Origin: Cercophora sp. LCS_1
Taxonomy: Eukaryota; Ascomycota; Sordariomycetes; Sordariales; Lasiosphaeriaceae
Direction: 5' to 3'
Length of the DNA stretch: 64,000 nt
NCBI GenBank assembly: GCA_036250225.1
Contig: JAPZLL010000001.1
Location: 62,001 to 126,000, forward strand
Shown here one piece after another: positions 21,418-31,906 of the stretch (positions are counted from its first letter, which is position 1; each line of letters opens with the position of its first letter). The notes beneath the pieces are model-generated. The model ran no database searches. It saw nothing but the letters and a program-made list of their open reading frames with translations, and was not told the origin of the DNA. Made by a program: the position numbers and the translations under genes.

Positions 21418-22824
21418 TCATAGCCACTGCCTACATGCCTTCAAGCTCGTCATGATGGTTGGTGAGATGAGAGGTGAGAGAGCATAAGAAACCTGGAAAA
21501 ACTCGTTAGCAAAGTCGTCCCCGTTCGAGAAATGAGCCGATATGGACTTGCCGACAAGAACTTCGTGATGGCCATCTTCTCGTCATTCTCAGCGTGGGCT
21601 GCCTCAGCCAACGCCGTCAGTTTCATGGCAGGCGGGCCAGTCGGCATCAGCATCATCGTGAACCACAAGACTGGGTCATTGCCAAGCAAGTCCGTCTTTG
21701 CTACCAGCACGGATATGGCAGCGATACTGACACTGTTTTCTTTGTTAGCAACCGACGTGGGGGTGATGCAGGGAAGGGTTTGCTTACATCGGCCAGAACA
21801 CGAACCGAACGAATAATACAAACAAAACAGCAGGTGGCGGCAAATGCCCCACTGACTCCCCTCTGCGCGCTTCACTGAGACCAATAGCCAGCTTGACCCC
21901 GACAACAATAACCTGGAGGGTAACAAACAACTCGCCCAAGTTCTTGGCGCTGCTTGTCAACCATGCCTTGAAGTACCCACCCTCCTCGGGGTCATTAAAG
22001 AACAACCGGTTGAGGGCAGGAACAAGTCCCAACACCGCACCGAAGACAGCCCCAAAGACGGGTGGGCTGATGAAGCGAGCGACCCTAGCAGCTACCGTCT
22101 GTGCCCACGAGGGCAGCTGGTCCCACACCTTGATTGCAGCTCTGTAGCCCGAGCGAGAAACACGCTTCTTGTAGTTGGCTACCGTCGTCGGGAGAAGCGA
22201 CGTCTGCTCACTCGGGTGTCCTCCGTCGTCTTCGTCGCTCGACTCGGATCCATCGCGGAGGGTTTGCTCGAACTCGTCTTTTGGGTCCTCATCGTGGGCG
22301 CCGAGAAGCTCCCCACCAAACCCAAAGGTGAAACTGTTTCCGATGATTGAGGAAACAAGGAGATATGAACGAGCTCTGTCCACCGCATCCGAAATGGTGT
22401 CGTCCGGGGAGCGAAGAAGCTGCTTGAGCGCGCTTGTGGAGCCAAGAGCTTGCACGAGCAGCAGCGGGAGGGATGTGGTATTGTTGAACGCGACGGCGGG
22501 TGTGACCCAGTTCGGGAACTTGAACAAGCGAGTCGAGACGATGCCGATGGCAAGAGACACAATGTTGTATGTGAGCGCCCAGATGAGCACAGGGACGTAT
22601 CGTGTAACGGTCTCGGGCTCCAACTGGGAACCGATGTTTGTCATCAAGAGAGCGGGAAGGAGCAAGCTGACGCCGGTCTTGGACAGCTGCTTTGCGGTGT
22701 GGCCATCGAGGAGTCGGATTTGGGCGGCGAGGACACCATACCAGATGGTGAGAAGGACCGACGCGGAGGCTTGGAGGGCCGCCAGGAAGGCGACAACCAT
22801 GTCTGACGCCATTTTGTCACACAT
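21418..22824 (-). CDS. PIN-like auxin-efflux-carrier-family membrane transporter (430 aa)
   Basis: Mem_trans family (fungal ECM3/YNL095C-type), usually in ER or other internal membranes; substrate uncertain. Exons are 22824-21788, 21732-21552 and 21492-21418. Intron 1 is GTAAGC...GCTAAC...AACAG. Intron 2 is GC-AG (GCAAGT...GCTAAC...TTCCAG). Two helical bundles flank a long acidic loop (GAHDEDPKDEFEQ, SESSDEDDGG), as expected. Family segments: TAKQLSKTGVSLLLPALL, VAFNNTTSLPLLLVQAL and ISPPVFGAVFGAVLGLVPAL. The last exon adds VSYALSPLISPTIMTSLKA. Topology about 10 helices. Confidence 0.9.
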
Positions 22825-23402
22825 GCGAAGCAACGACAGGAGCGACTGACTGTGAAGCGGGAAACCGAGACAGAATTGAGTTTGACTTTTAAAAGAAGGC
22901 GCACACACGACTTCTTTTCAGTTCTAGGCCCTGTTGTGAACCTAGATCTGCCAGGGATTTACCGCCAAAGTTGGTGATGACGTCGGCCCAGGCTTGGTGC
23001 CCGCATCAATTCAGCGGGGACGCGCCAAGCCAGGACGACATGCTCCTCAGCTCCACTGAAAACGCTCTCGTTCCTTTTTCGCAAACCCAATCGTGACGGC
23101 AAACGGGCACTGCCCGATCTTGGCGACGGGTTTCGCTTTCTGCGCGCGGCCACGGCATCTCTTTTTTGCGCGTGACCAGGATTTGAAGGAATGTGGTCAT
23201 GCCGAACACACCGGACTTTGGCACCTCCCCATGCGGCGCCAACATGATGGATGAACCACGCCGCTCCCGTTAAGCCGAACAGAGTCCGAACATTTGGACG
23301 ACGAGTATAAAGGCGATGGCCTGTGACCGATGCAGACGGTTGGGAGCTCGGTGGCACCAAGTACGATCGAGCGATCTATTTACAGACAAAACCCCACCAA
23401 AC
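22825..23402. other. Divergent promoter region, no gene seen
   Basis: Shared upstream region of the PIN-like carrier (minus) and the small secreted protein (plus). Short frames only. Confidence 0.5.
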
Positions 23403-23821
23403 ATGAAGTTCGTCACCGTCGTCACGGTGCCTGCACTGGCAGCCTCATCCCTGGCTGCCCCCCAAGTCCTGGCCCGGCAGTCTGTTTGCGAAGCGGGAAA
23501 CACCATCTGTGGTTATGAGCTTACTCACAGTAAGTCTCCGTCTCATTGCATACACTTTAGGAGAGCCATTGTCTAACCTCGTCAGGACTCGGCTACGGTC
23601 CGGCTACGTTGCTGTTTGCCATCGATGCCGCCGGCTGGACGTTCAACTCATCTACTGTGGAGGGTATCTTTCGGTGCTTGGGTTCAGGCGACGTCGACTA
23701 CATCGCACCCTGCGTGGATCAGAACCGGGCCATTTCCGCGGAGCAATGCAAGTTTCAAGAAGAGAACAACGGAATTTCGTCCTGTCGGTTCGGTACAGCT
23801 CCTGGGCCTCCAGGATTATGA
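23403..23821 (+). CDS. Small secreted cysteine-containing protein (120 aa)
   Basis: Exons are 23403-23529 and 23586-23821; the intron has GTAAGT, CTAAC and GTCAG. A signal peptide (MKFVTVVTVPALAASSLAA) is followed by about 100 residues with six cysteines spread through SVCEAGNTICGYE, IFRCLGSGD, APCVDQN, EQCKFQEE and SSCRFG. The size, secretion signal and even cysteine count fit small secreted proteins or effector candidates. No named family is recognised. The ATG has a good context and follows a plausible leader. Confidence 0.75.
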
Positions 23822-23887
23822 GCGACATGAATCTCAACGCATTGCTGGTTCATCCTATCGTCACTGGCATATCCCTCTGTTACTTCG

Positions 23888-25248
23888 TCACTGAGCCAGG
23901 CCCTGTTTCGCTTGGCGGGACTCCTTCAAGTCTCGATTGGTCATGACCGCATCGGCATCGTCAAGAGAATCCATAGCCGCCTTGTAGCCACGAGCAACAA
24001 CTTCCTTCTCGTAATCCACCAGGGCTTCTTGAACACTGATACCATCTTTCTTAATCTTGAGCAGCTGTGCAACAAGAAGGTCGACGTCTGCTAGAGCATG
24101 GTTGAGGCCCTGCGCCCGATCTAGTAACGTAAGCCAACTGAGCACTGTCGACGTCTTGGAAACCTACTCGGCAGCATGCAGTGTGCAGCATCTCCAGCCA
24201 GGGTCACTCTTCCACTCCGGTTATTCCACGGGATCGAGGGCCAGTATTGCAGCTGTCTGAGGAAGACCGGGCCCGAGTCGTCCGGTATCCATTGGATCGC
24301 AGAATTGAACGGTTCCGCGAAGAATTCCAGCGAGGTTTTCTCCTTCATCTTGGCAATGGCCTCGGAACCCTGACATTTATTGCCGTCCCCCTCTTCTTTC
24401 CAAATTCGGACGACTTGGAATGACTTGGTCGTGTGGTCATTGGGGTCCTCCACGTTTTGGACTGGCTATGTCAACAACAAGCCCGGATACCACAACCACG
24501 ACTTACCTGCAAGCAGAACAAGACCATCCGGACCCGTGCTGACCGAGCAAATGTCACTTGGGGCTATCACAGCTGCTGTCTGCTCAGCAGTGCGGTACTT
24601 GACAATAGCGCTGCCAATGGCCCACTTGGACACCAGGGACTTGCCCTCCTCTTGACCCACGAGCCACCGCCGAACAAATGACGACGAGCCATCTGCACCA
24701 ATAACGAGATCAGCAGTTTCCTTCCCACCGTCCTCCAAAAGCACTGTCACTGTCCCATCATCTTCGTCTTTCAGATCGGCGACGATCTTGCCCCAGCGGA
24801 TGTCCAGCCCCTTTGCACAGACCCGGCGCATTCTCGTTCTCGAGATCCGGCGAAAGGGAGACGTGAGGCCGAAGGCATACTCCCCGGTCACGCTATTGAA
24901 GAACGGGATTGTCTCGGGGTGATCGCCGTAATCGTGGAACTGGTTTCCGTGAGCTAGCGGGAGGTCTTCGCGGACATCATCGGGGAGCATGATGCGGAGG
25001 GTCGGCAGGGCCCAATGCAGGAGCATGGTCCACTCCCACGATCTCTCGCCGATGTATTTCTCCTTGTCATAGATGGTAACTTGGAAGCCATTCTGCACAC
25101 GTTAGTAAGGGGCACTCGATCGTACGACCACTCTTGACAGCGCTCGACGGAATATTTGCACCTTTTGCAAGCCTTGAGCAAGGATCAAACCACAGAGCCC
25201 CGCCCCGATGATGACGACCCGGGGCAACTTGGTTCCGTTTTCAGCCAT
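23888..25248 (-). CDS. FAD-dependent monooxygenase, class A type (399 aa)
   Basis: Probable aromatic or polyketide hydroxylase. Exons are 25248-25162, 25092-24507, 24461-24168 and 24120-23888. Joins restore LAQGLQKNGFQVTIYDKE, LVLLAVQNVEDPNDH and HCMLPNRAQGLNHALADVDLL. Motifs: FAD-binding GAGLCGL after the first strand, the DG motif DLVIGADGSSSF and the GD motif RVTLAGDAAHCM. Length is normal. No biosynthetic gene cluster surrounds it, so the substrate cannot be inferred. Confidence 0.9.
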
Positions 25249-26443
25249 TGTCAACTGGTGTTTTCTCCTGCGGCCCAGCGGACGAATTGCTGTGACTCGA
25301 ACGTGCGGGGAGTCGACTAAGCAAGTGCCTGGAACGAGCGGAGTTCATATGGCTCGCACCTCGCGCCAACGGATTCTGGGACGCACAAGCTAGGCAGCAC
25401 ATGGTGCTCCCACGGGATTGTGGCTCCTACTACGGTGCGTTGGCGAGAAAGGGCCGGGATGCACGGTACCAAGCTACACAGGGTCTGTGGTGGTGGCATA
25501 TGATACTGCGGACGACATGATTGGCGGCGGCCTGTTCTACAGGAGCCCGATCAACCATCACCAACCAGAACGGATTTGGACATGCATGGCGCCAAGATCG
25601 CAACTTGGCTGCCGGAACGGGATTCAGCCACTGCGCAGGGTTTGGGGTTCCGACGAGCTGCAGCACACATGCGGCCTGAGGATTTGTGTGGTCCCTCGCA
25701 CATGACATCTTGGAAGACTGCTGCGATCATTGGCGGTATCTCGTCCGTGGTCACGGAACATCAAGCTCTGTCTTGAGGGGCGGGGATGCGGTGCCTGAGA
25801 CGGACGAAGACGTCGGTTTGGAGCTCAGAATTCTCGAATCTCGGACTCTATCAGCGACTATTGCGAGGAGTAGGTCTTGGTATATTTTTCTCTGTTTCCC
25901 CCCAACAGCCCACTGATGGTTTGCCCAGCTGGAGCTTTGTTTGTGGTACGGCCAACACGAGCTGTTGGGACCCGCAACTCTTTACGAGCTAGCGACACAA
26001 CAGCCTACCCCAGCGGAGGCTCGGCTCGCATACTCGACGCAGCGGAACGGTGTGCATCCCCTTGCCTCCCGGTTGGACCGATACTCGCATGCGCGCGCTA
26101 GCGACGAACTGGCGGCCGCGGACGTGCAGCCGAACCAACAGCCTTCACCCTCCATTTGGTACTAGTATGAGAAGGATTCAATCCATCGCAGGACATGCAA
26201 AACCCGTGCAAACCCCCTTCCCGAGGATGCGGTGCGCTAAACGATTAGACGGGGCGAGCTCCTGAAACTCCGGCAGTCACTTGCTTGTTCTCAGACGCTG
26301 CGCCAATCATGTCAACCCGACGCTCACATCTTTGTCTTAGGAATCCAGATCTCGACACCATCATTGCCATATTAGTCTCTAACAGCAGCTCGCTTCAGTT
26401 CCCGATATGCTACAGTGTGGAACAACAACCAGTCCTCAACGCA
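25249..26443. other. Intergenic, no supportable gene
   Basis: About 1.2 kb between the monooxygenase start and the peroxidase stop. Many overlapping short frames, none with a domain, splice logic or strong codon bias. Confidence 0.5.
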
Positions 26444-27406
26444 TCAGAATCCATGATGAGAACTCCGGCGCTTGGCAGAACCTTGGGTTACATCACCTCC
26501 CTCGACCTCCACAGCAACAATCTTTTGGAACATGGCGCCAATCGTGTCTCCGTTCCTCGGTGTCTTCGGGACTTGATATCCCTCAAAGTACGGGATCCGC
26601 TCGTTTTCTATTAGGTTCTTTGTCAGTCTCAACTCATCACCCACGATCACAACGCGAATCTCGAATGCCAAAGACAGAAAAACTCACCAAAGAAAGCCCT
26701 CAGCCACCCCTTCGGCACCGCCCCAGCGTCATCGTCCCACGTTGTCGTCAACGCTAAAGCCAACGTCCCCGGACTCCCTTGCATCTGCGCCGCCGACGCG
26801 TTGAACGTCGGATTGACCCTCATGGCATCAGCGACCCGCTTCACCCTCGCCTTGGCCGCCATTTCAACAGTCACATATCTCTCCTTGGAAGTATCGTACA
26901 ACCTCAGACTGTCTGCCACAGACCCCCACGCGCGCGCGTCAAACTCGTTGTCATCGCCCGAGTAGAAATCGTTGTGCGCAAGCGATCCGTCAAACTCGAT
27001 AAAGTCGTGCTTAGCGAGATCATGCAGGTGGAAGGTCAGGGGGTTCCCTGTCGTGGTGAGATTGAAGTCGACTGCTTGTTGGAAGGCCGTGTCAAAGGTT
27101 TCCGGGGCATAGTTGAAGGCGAGGGAGACAGCGGTCCGTAAGGTGGGAAGGTCGATGTTTTTGCCGGAGCGGGGGAGGTAGCCGTGGTTTGCGAGGACGT
27201 TGAGGCCTGTGCAGGGGGAGCGGCCTGAATTTCTGTGTTAGTTGGGAGGGCGGGCTGGGAACGCGGAGATATCGGGGATACTTGCTGTCTTCGGACCGAG
27301 CAGGATGCCATGCGTGGTTCTTTGGCTCACTGCCTTTGAATGGGCATGCAGAGGCTTGAGCGCCTAATGCGAAAAGAGATGTCACAGCGAGGGAGATGAC
27401 GTGCAT
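26444..27406 (-). CDS. Secreted heme-thiolate peroxidase / peroxygenase-like (273 aa)
   Basis: Chloroperoxidase/UPO family, which uses H2O2 for oxygen transfer or halogenation with a Cys-ligated heme. Exons are 27406-27286, 27224-26688 and 26607-26444. Intron 1 is GC-AG (GCAAGT...CTAAC...TTCAG); intron 2 is GTGAGT...CTAATAG. A signal peptide (MHVISLAVTSLFALGAQASA) precedes the heme-thiolate segment RSPCTGLNVLANHGYLPRSG with Cys45. The usual PCP is PCT here. The usual EHD is EFD at about residues 117-119 (FIEFDGSLAHND). Length is typical of short family members. Activity may differ given these changes. Confidence 0.87.
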
Positions 27407-28217
27407 GGTGACGGCGTTGAAAATAAAGTCGATGGGAATGTCAAGGGAAGGGCGTGAGTGTTGGAGAACTGGGTGAGCGACGGATTCCGTTCACTGACTT
27501 CCACTTCAGGGTCGCCATGTTTATATCACCGAGAAGAGTGGATTACTGACACTGCGTACAAAAGACAAGAGGATGAAGCTGAGCCACAACGCGTATCCGC
27601 GTCATGGCGACAAGAACGAAGGAGTCGAGATACGCGACGGACAGGTGCCTGCCCAGACTCAGCTTCGTAGGGACAGCGTGGAGACCCGCTTCCAGGGCTG
27701 AGGTGTGTAAGCTGGACCTTCTAGAAGCCGATCACCGAGCTTCTTTTTCCATGATGTTTTGTTCCATGATGGAGGCTTTTAAGTCCGGCGTTGAACAACG
27801 ACAGCTTTCGGGCTTCTGATTGGCTGTCTTCAGCTGTCACGCATGCACCAGCGTATCCGGGAGTTAGCGAATACGCACTCGCATAAGACGGCATCCACCG
27901 GCCTTCCGGGCTCGGCTCGCTATACCCGACATGGCTGGCCGAATTGGAGCGGACTGGATTATTAACACAGCCTACCACGACTGCTACCATCTCGACGAGC
28001 CATTGCTGAATTTGTTGTCGTCAGGCTGCAGAAAGGCGGAGCGATCATTCCAAATACCGGCGGCTATGCAGCCCACACGAGGTTCATCTGCGCGACAAGG
28101 GGCGGGAAAAGCCGAGGTAGTCCGACAGGCTGGTTCCTGGCCAGATAAAGCTATCCATTCCCGAGCTCTGACGCGGTCGCGTCGACAGCTCCCCACCTTC
28201 ATCGACAGTCAGTAGCA
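27407..28217. other. Divergent promoter region, no gene seen
   Basis: Upstream of both the peroxidase (minus) and the Zn2Cys6 factor (plus). Short frames only. Confidence 0.5.
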
Positions 28218-29898
28218 ATGGCAGACGAAACACCGAGTCCTCAGAGGAGTCCAGGCGAGCACAAGACGCGCAGGCCACACAGGAAGTCGCGATTCGGGTG
28301 CACGAAATGTAAAGACCGCAGGATTAAGGTATGCCCGATGCGGGGAGCTTGGTGGTTCACCTCTAATGGCGGGGCAACAGTGCGACGAGGGCACGCCCAA
28401 GTGCTCGAGGTGTACCAAGATGAACCTCAACTGCCAGTATCCCAAGCAAAAACAACCAGAGCACCTCGAAGTCCCCCGGGTGGATTGGGTTCCCAGCAGT
28501 CCTGAGAGCCCCGACCATTCGCCGCGTGCTGGCACAAGTCCGGAGAGCCCGGCACTGTCGTCTGCATCAAGTTTGTCGACACACCCCACGCAGGCTCTCC
28601 TCCAGCTCCAGATCGCCCAGGCACTTGCGCCGACCGAATTTGAGCTCGTCCAGCACTTTCTCGAGCACACGTGCAGGGACTTGACGGTCGGCAGCAACGA
28701 CCAGTACGCGCTGCAGATTGGCATCCCGAATCTCGCTTGTCACAGCAAGCCGCTGATGCGATCGGTGCTTGCGCTGGCTGCCGTGTGCAAGTGCTGCGAC
28801 ATTGTCAGGCAGCCGTCCGTCTCTCCCGAGGAACGTCTCCAGGTCATGGAGCTGCTGTCGCTGGCCGACCAGTACCACATGGAGTCGCTGCAGGAGACAC
28901 AAGTCAGTCTCCATGGGGAGACGCACTATGACAGCGTCCTCGCAACGTCAGCCATGATGGGTATGTACGGATCCGGTAGCCATACAACGCGCATCTGGTT
29001 GGCCAAGACGGCGACATTTGACGATCCCCCGCTGTACAACTTTATGCCCAAGCTTCCGCAATGGATCAACTTGTTCCGCGCTGCGTCCATTGCGTATGCT
29101 GGACTTCTGAGCGACTCGTCGGCCGATCTGACGCAGATGTGTCCTGCACGCTCGCCCCTGGGCCTTACGATTCCCGGCCTCCAGTTCCAATACGAGTACC
29201 AGCTTTCCGATCGGGGCGAACAGCCACGCGTAGCAACGAACCATCCCTTGTATCCGATTCTCGCCGCAACAACCGGCTCAGCCGTGGCAAAACTGCACAG
29301 CAAAGCCATGGAGATTGCCCTCATCGAACCCGACTCGCCCGATCTACAGGCATGTTTCACCGCGCTAACACTCTTCAACACGGTTGTCAGCGACACTTTT
29401 CCCGACGAGGAATCACGGCCAAGCACACCGGGCTACGGCCACCTCGCATTCGACGTAATACCCATGGGTCGACTATCCGAAGTCTCGCCATGGCTCCGAC
29501 GCTACGCAGCCAGCATCACAAGCATGATCCCCTCGCGCCTCCCGCGACGCTTCATCATGTCGTTCATCCACAAGGCCCCAGCGGCGTACCTCACCATGGT
29601 TGAAGACATGATGAGTCTCTTCCAGACCGACGTGTCGGACGAGATGGCATGGACACAAGAGCCAAGCATGGCACATCAACTGGCCATTGATATCTTTGCG
29701 CACTGGATGGTGTTGGTCATTCTGCTTGAGAATGTATGGTGGATCGGCGGGATTGGTGCATGGGAATTGCAAAGAATCGTTTCGGTGCGAAGCGACATCA
29801 GGTGGCGAAACTGTCTCTGGAATAAGGACGACGACTGGTGGCCTGAGAGCATGTATGAGGTCAGTCGGCAGTTTGACAAGTATAGAAATGAGGGGTGA
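28218..29898 (+). CDS. Zn2Cys6 transcription factor (542 aa)
   Basis: Exons are 28218-28328 and 28381-29898; the 52-nt intron (GTATGC...CTAAT...AACAG) falls within the zinc cluster, as is common. The cluster reads GCTKCKDRRIK then CDEGTPKCSRCTKMNLNC, with six cysteines at residues 28, 31, 38, 45, 48 and 55, preceded by basic residues. A Pro/Ser-rich linker follows, then a long helical C-terminal region typical of fungal-specific regulators. Nuclear DNA-binding regulator; targets unknown. It is divergently placed from the peroxidase gene, so it could control it (inference). Confidence 0.9.
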
Positions 29899-30746
29899 CC
29901 CAGCACATTATAGATGATAAACATTACATACCAATTGCATGATTGAGCTCTTTTCCTCACAGGCTATACCATCTGTTTTATTACCCAGTTGTAGATGTCA
30001 CCCGATGATCCACAAAATGCCCCGAGCCTTTCTTTCTCATCACAACTCTCGGAATCAAAACAGTGCTCCTCAAAATCCAGATGACGGTCGGGACTTGGCG
30101 ATGTTAGTGCCCGCCCGATGTCACACATTCCAAGACATGTGTGCCGATCTTCCGATCAGATCACATGATGGTCGACAACATTCCCAATTCTTCTCTGGCG
30201 AAGCTGTTAAAACCACGACATCCCAAACACAACAAATTCCCGTCTTTTTTTTTTTTCAGCTCCCCCGCCCCCACCTAACCAAATCCATGCCGTCGTAAAA
30301 TCCCGTCGTCGTCGTCGTCATCATCAGCAGGCTCACCTCGGCTCCACACCAACCAACCCCCGCCAAGCCGTCGCATCGCCCTAGCTTCAATCTCACGGAT
30401 GACGGTAAACCAGGATTCGCATCCCTCGCGGCGACAAAATAGTCGAAAACATCTGCTCCCTCTCACCCACTTTTCTACCACCGAAACACAACACCTCGTC
30501 CCAAACCGCACCGACGAAGAAGAAGAAGAAGAAGCAGTGTCCTATCCCGCTCAGTTCTGCGTCACATCAACCCAACCCAGGCCATCAATTCAATGTTCAG
30601 CGCCCCGCCCTGATCCGGCACCACAACAATTTTCCCACCACATTTCTCCCACCTCCTCCTTACCCCCGATCAACTCGACCCCTCAATCTCAATCAATCGG
30701 AGACAAACACCACCAAGGCAAAGCAAAAAAAAAAAAAAAAAAAAAA
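29899..30746. other. Intergenic region with microsatellites and a 5' A-tract
   Basis: Contains GTC repeats at about 30304-30318, GAA repeats at about 30514-30533 and a 22-base A-tract (30725-30746) directly before the next ATG. A frame extends upstream of that ATG to 30399 but is low complexity and probably leader. Confidence 0.5.
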
Positions 30747-31700
30747 ATGGACGTGGCAACCCCAGTCCTAACCCGCTTCACCCCCTCCCCAACCTGCGGC
30801 ATCGCCTCCCCAACGCACCTCTACGCCGTCCACAAAACCTGCTACATCTACGGCCCCTCGACCGTGCTCATCAACCCCCCCTTTATCACCTGCACCGCCA
30901 TCCAAGCCGGCGAACCACCCGACAAAGCCAACCGCGAGTGCTACGCCGACTGGTCCCCCCTGTCAACCGGCACATACTACTCGGCCTGTCCAGTCGGGTA
31001 CTCCCCCGTTTCCACACTGTCCTACCACCCCTTCCTCCGCTCCTCAACACAAACTGCCACCGACGTGGTAGCGCGGGTGGTATACTGCTGCCCTTCCACG
31101 CCGCCCCTCGTCGGGGACGACGGACCGGGCGACGGGTACGACGGGCCGTGGGGGTATGCGTATGAACCCGCAGGGGAGAGCGCGAAAGCACGACAGACGG
31201 TTGTCGACGGCGTCACGTACGCGGGCGAGGCGTACCTGATGCCGAGGTGCAGGGGGATTCTGGGCAAGGGGGTTCGGACGTTGACGGGGTATAGTGATAC
31301 GATGGGGTGGGAGAAGAGACAGGAACGGCAGGTGGTGACGGAGACGTGGGATGTGGGGAGGGAGGTGTGGGCTGCGGGGGAGAGTTTTTCGTATACGCGG
31401 TTTGGGGATGGACACACGTGTTTTGGGAATTGCACGGGGTATTGGAGGGAGAGTTATACGAGTCCGGAGGTGTTGGTGCCTGAGGTTACGGAAAGTCCGG
31501 AGGAGACAGAGGGGACGGCGGTGGTGACGGGGACGGGGACAGGGACGGGCGCTACGCGGGGGACTGGAACAGTAGCGCAGACGGGGAGTGGGAGTGGATC
31601 TGGACCTAGGGAGACTGCAACAAGTGGAGTCCCAAAGGAGGTGGTGAGGATGGGCATGATGGGAGCGGTAATGGCTGCTGTTTTGGCTGCTGTTGTGTGA
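30747..31700 (+). CDS. Unknown cysteine-containing protein with C-terminal hydrophobic anchor (317 aa)
   Basis: A single exon. The start chosen is MDVATPVLTRF at the end of the A-tract, because the in-frame extension upstream is low complexity. The N-terminal region has regularly spaced cysteines (TCGIASP, TCYIYGPS, ITCTAIQAG, RECYADW, SACPVGYSPVSTL, YCCPSTPP). A Thr/Gly/Ser-rich tract near the C-terminus (TGTGTGTG) comes from a GGGAC-like repeat. The last 15 residues (MGMMGAVMAAVLAAVV) are hydrophobic, suggesting a tail anchor or GPI signal. No classical N-terminal signal peptide is visible. Unrecognised family. Confidence 0.75.
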   Translation: MDVATPVLTRFTPSPTCGIASPTHLYAVHKTCYIYGPSTVLINPPFITCTAIQAGEPPDKANRECYADWSPLSTGTYYSACPVGYSPVSTLSYHPFLRSSTQTATDVVARVVYCCPSTPPLVGDDGPGDGYDGPWGYAYEPAGESAKARQTVVDGVTYAGEAYLMPRCRGILGKGVRTLTGYSDTMGWEKRQERQVVTETWDVGREVWAAGESFSYTRFGDGHTCFGNCTGYWRESYTSPEVLVPEVTESPEETEGTAVVTGTGTGTGATRGTGTVAQTGSGSGSGPRETATSGVPKEVVRMGMMGAVMAAVLAAVV

Positions 31701-31906
31701 TAATACATATTGGGTAATGATGAGCAGCTGGTGGCATGTCATGCTTCAATGAGCCCTGGCGTTTACGATTAACCAAAGACTTACAACGGGTTATAATACA
31801 TAAAGCACCGCATTGACAACGATACAATAAGTCCGATAGACGTCTCTTCACATAGTCTCAACCCCAAATTCATCTTCCAACATGCATGCGTGTCATGACC
31901 GTACTG

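Noticed and set aside
23888..27406. Secondary-metabolite cluster around the monooxygenase and peroxidase
   Set aside because: No polyketide synthase, NRPS, terpene synthase or dedicated transporter lies nearby; the two oxidoreductases alone are not enough.
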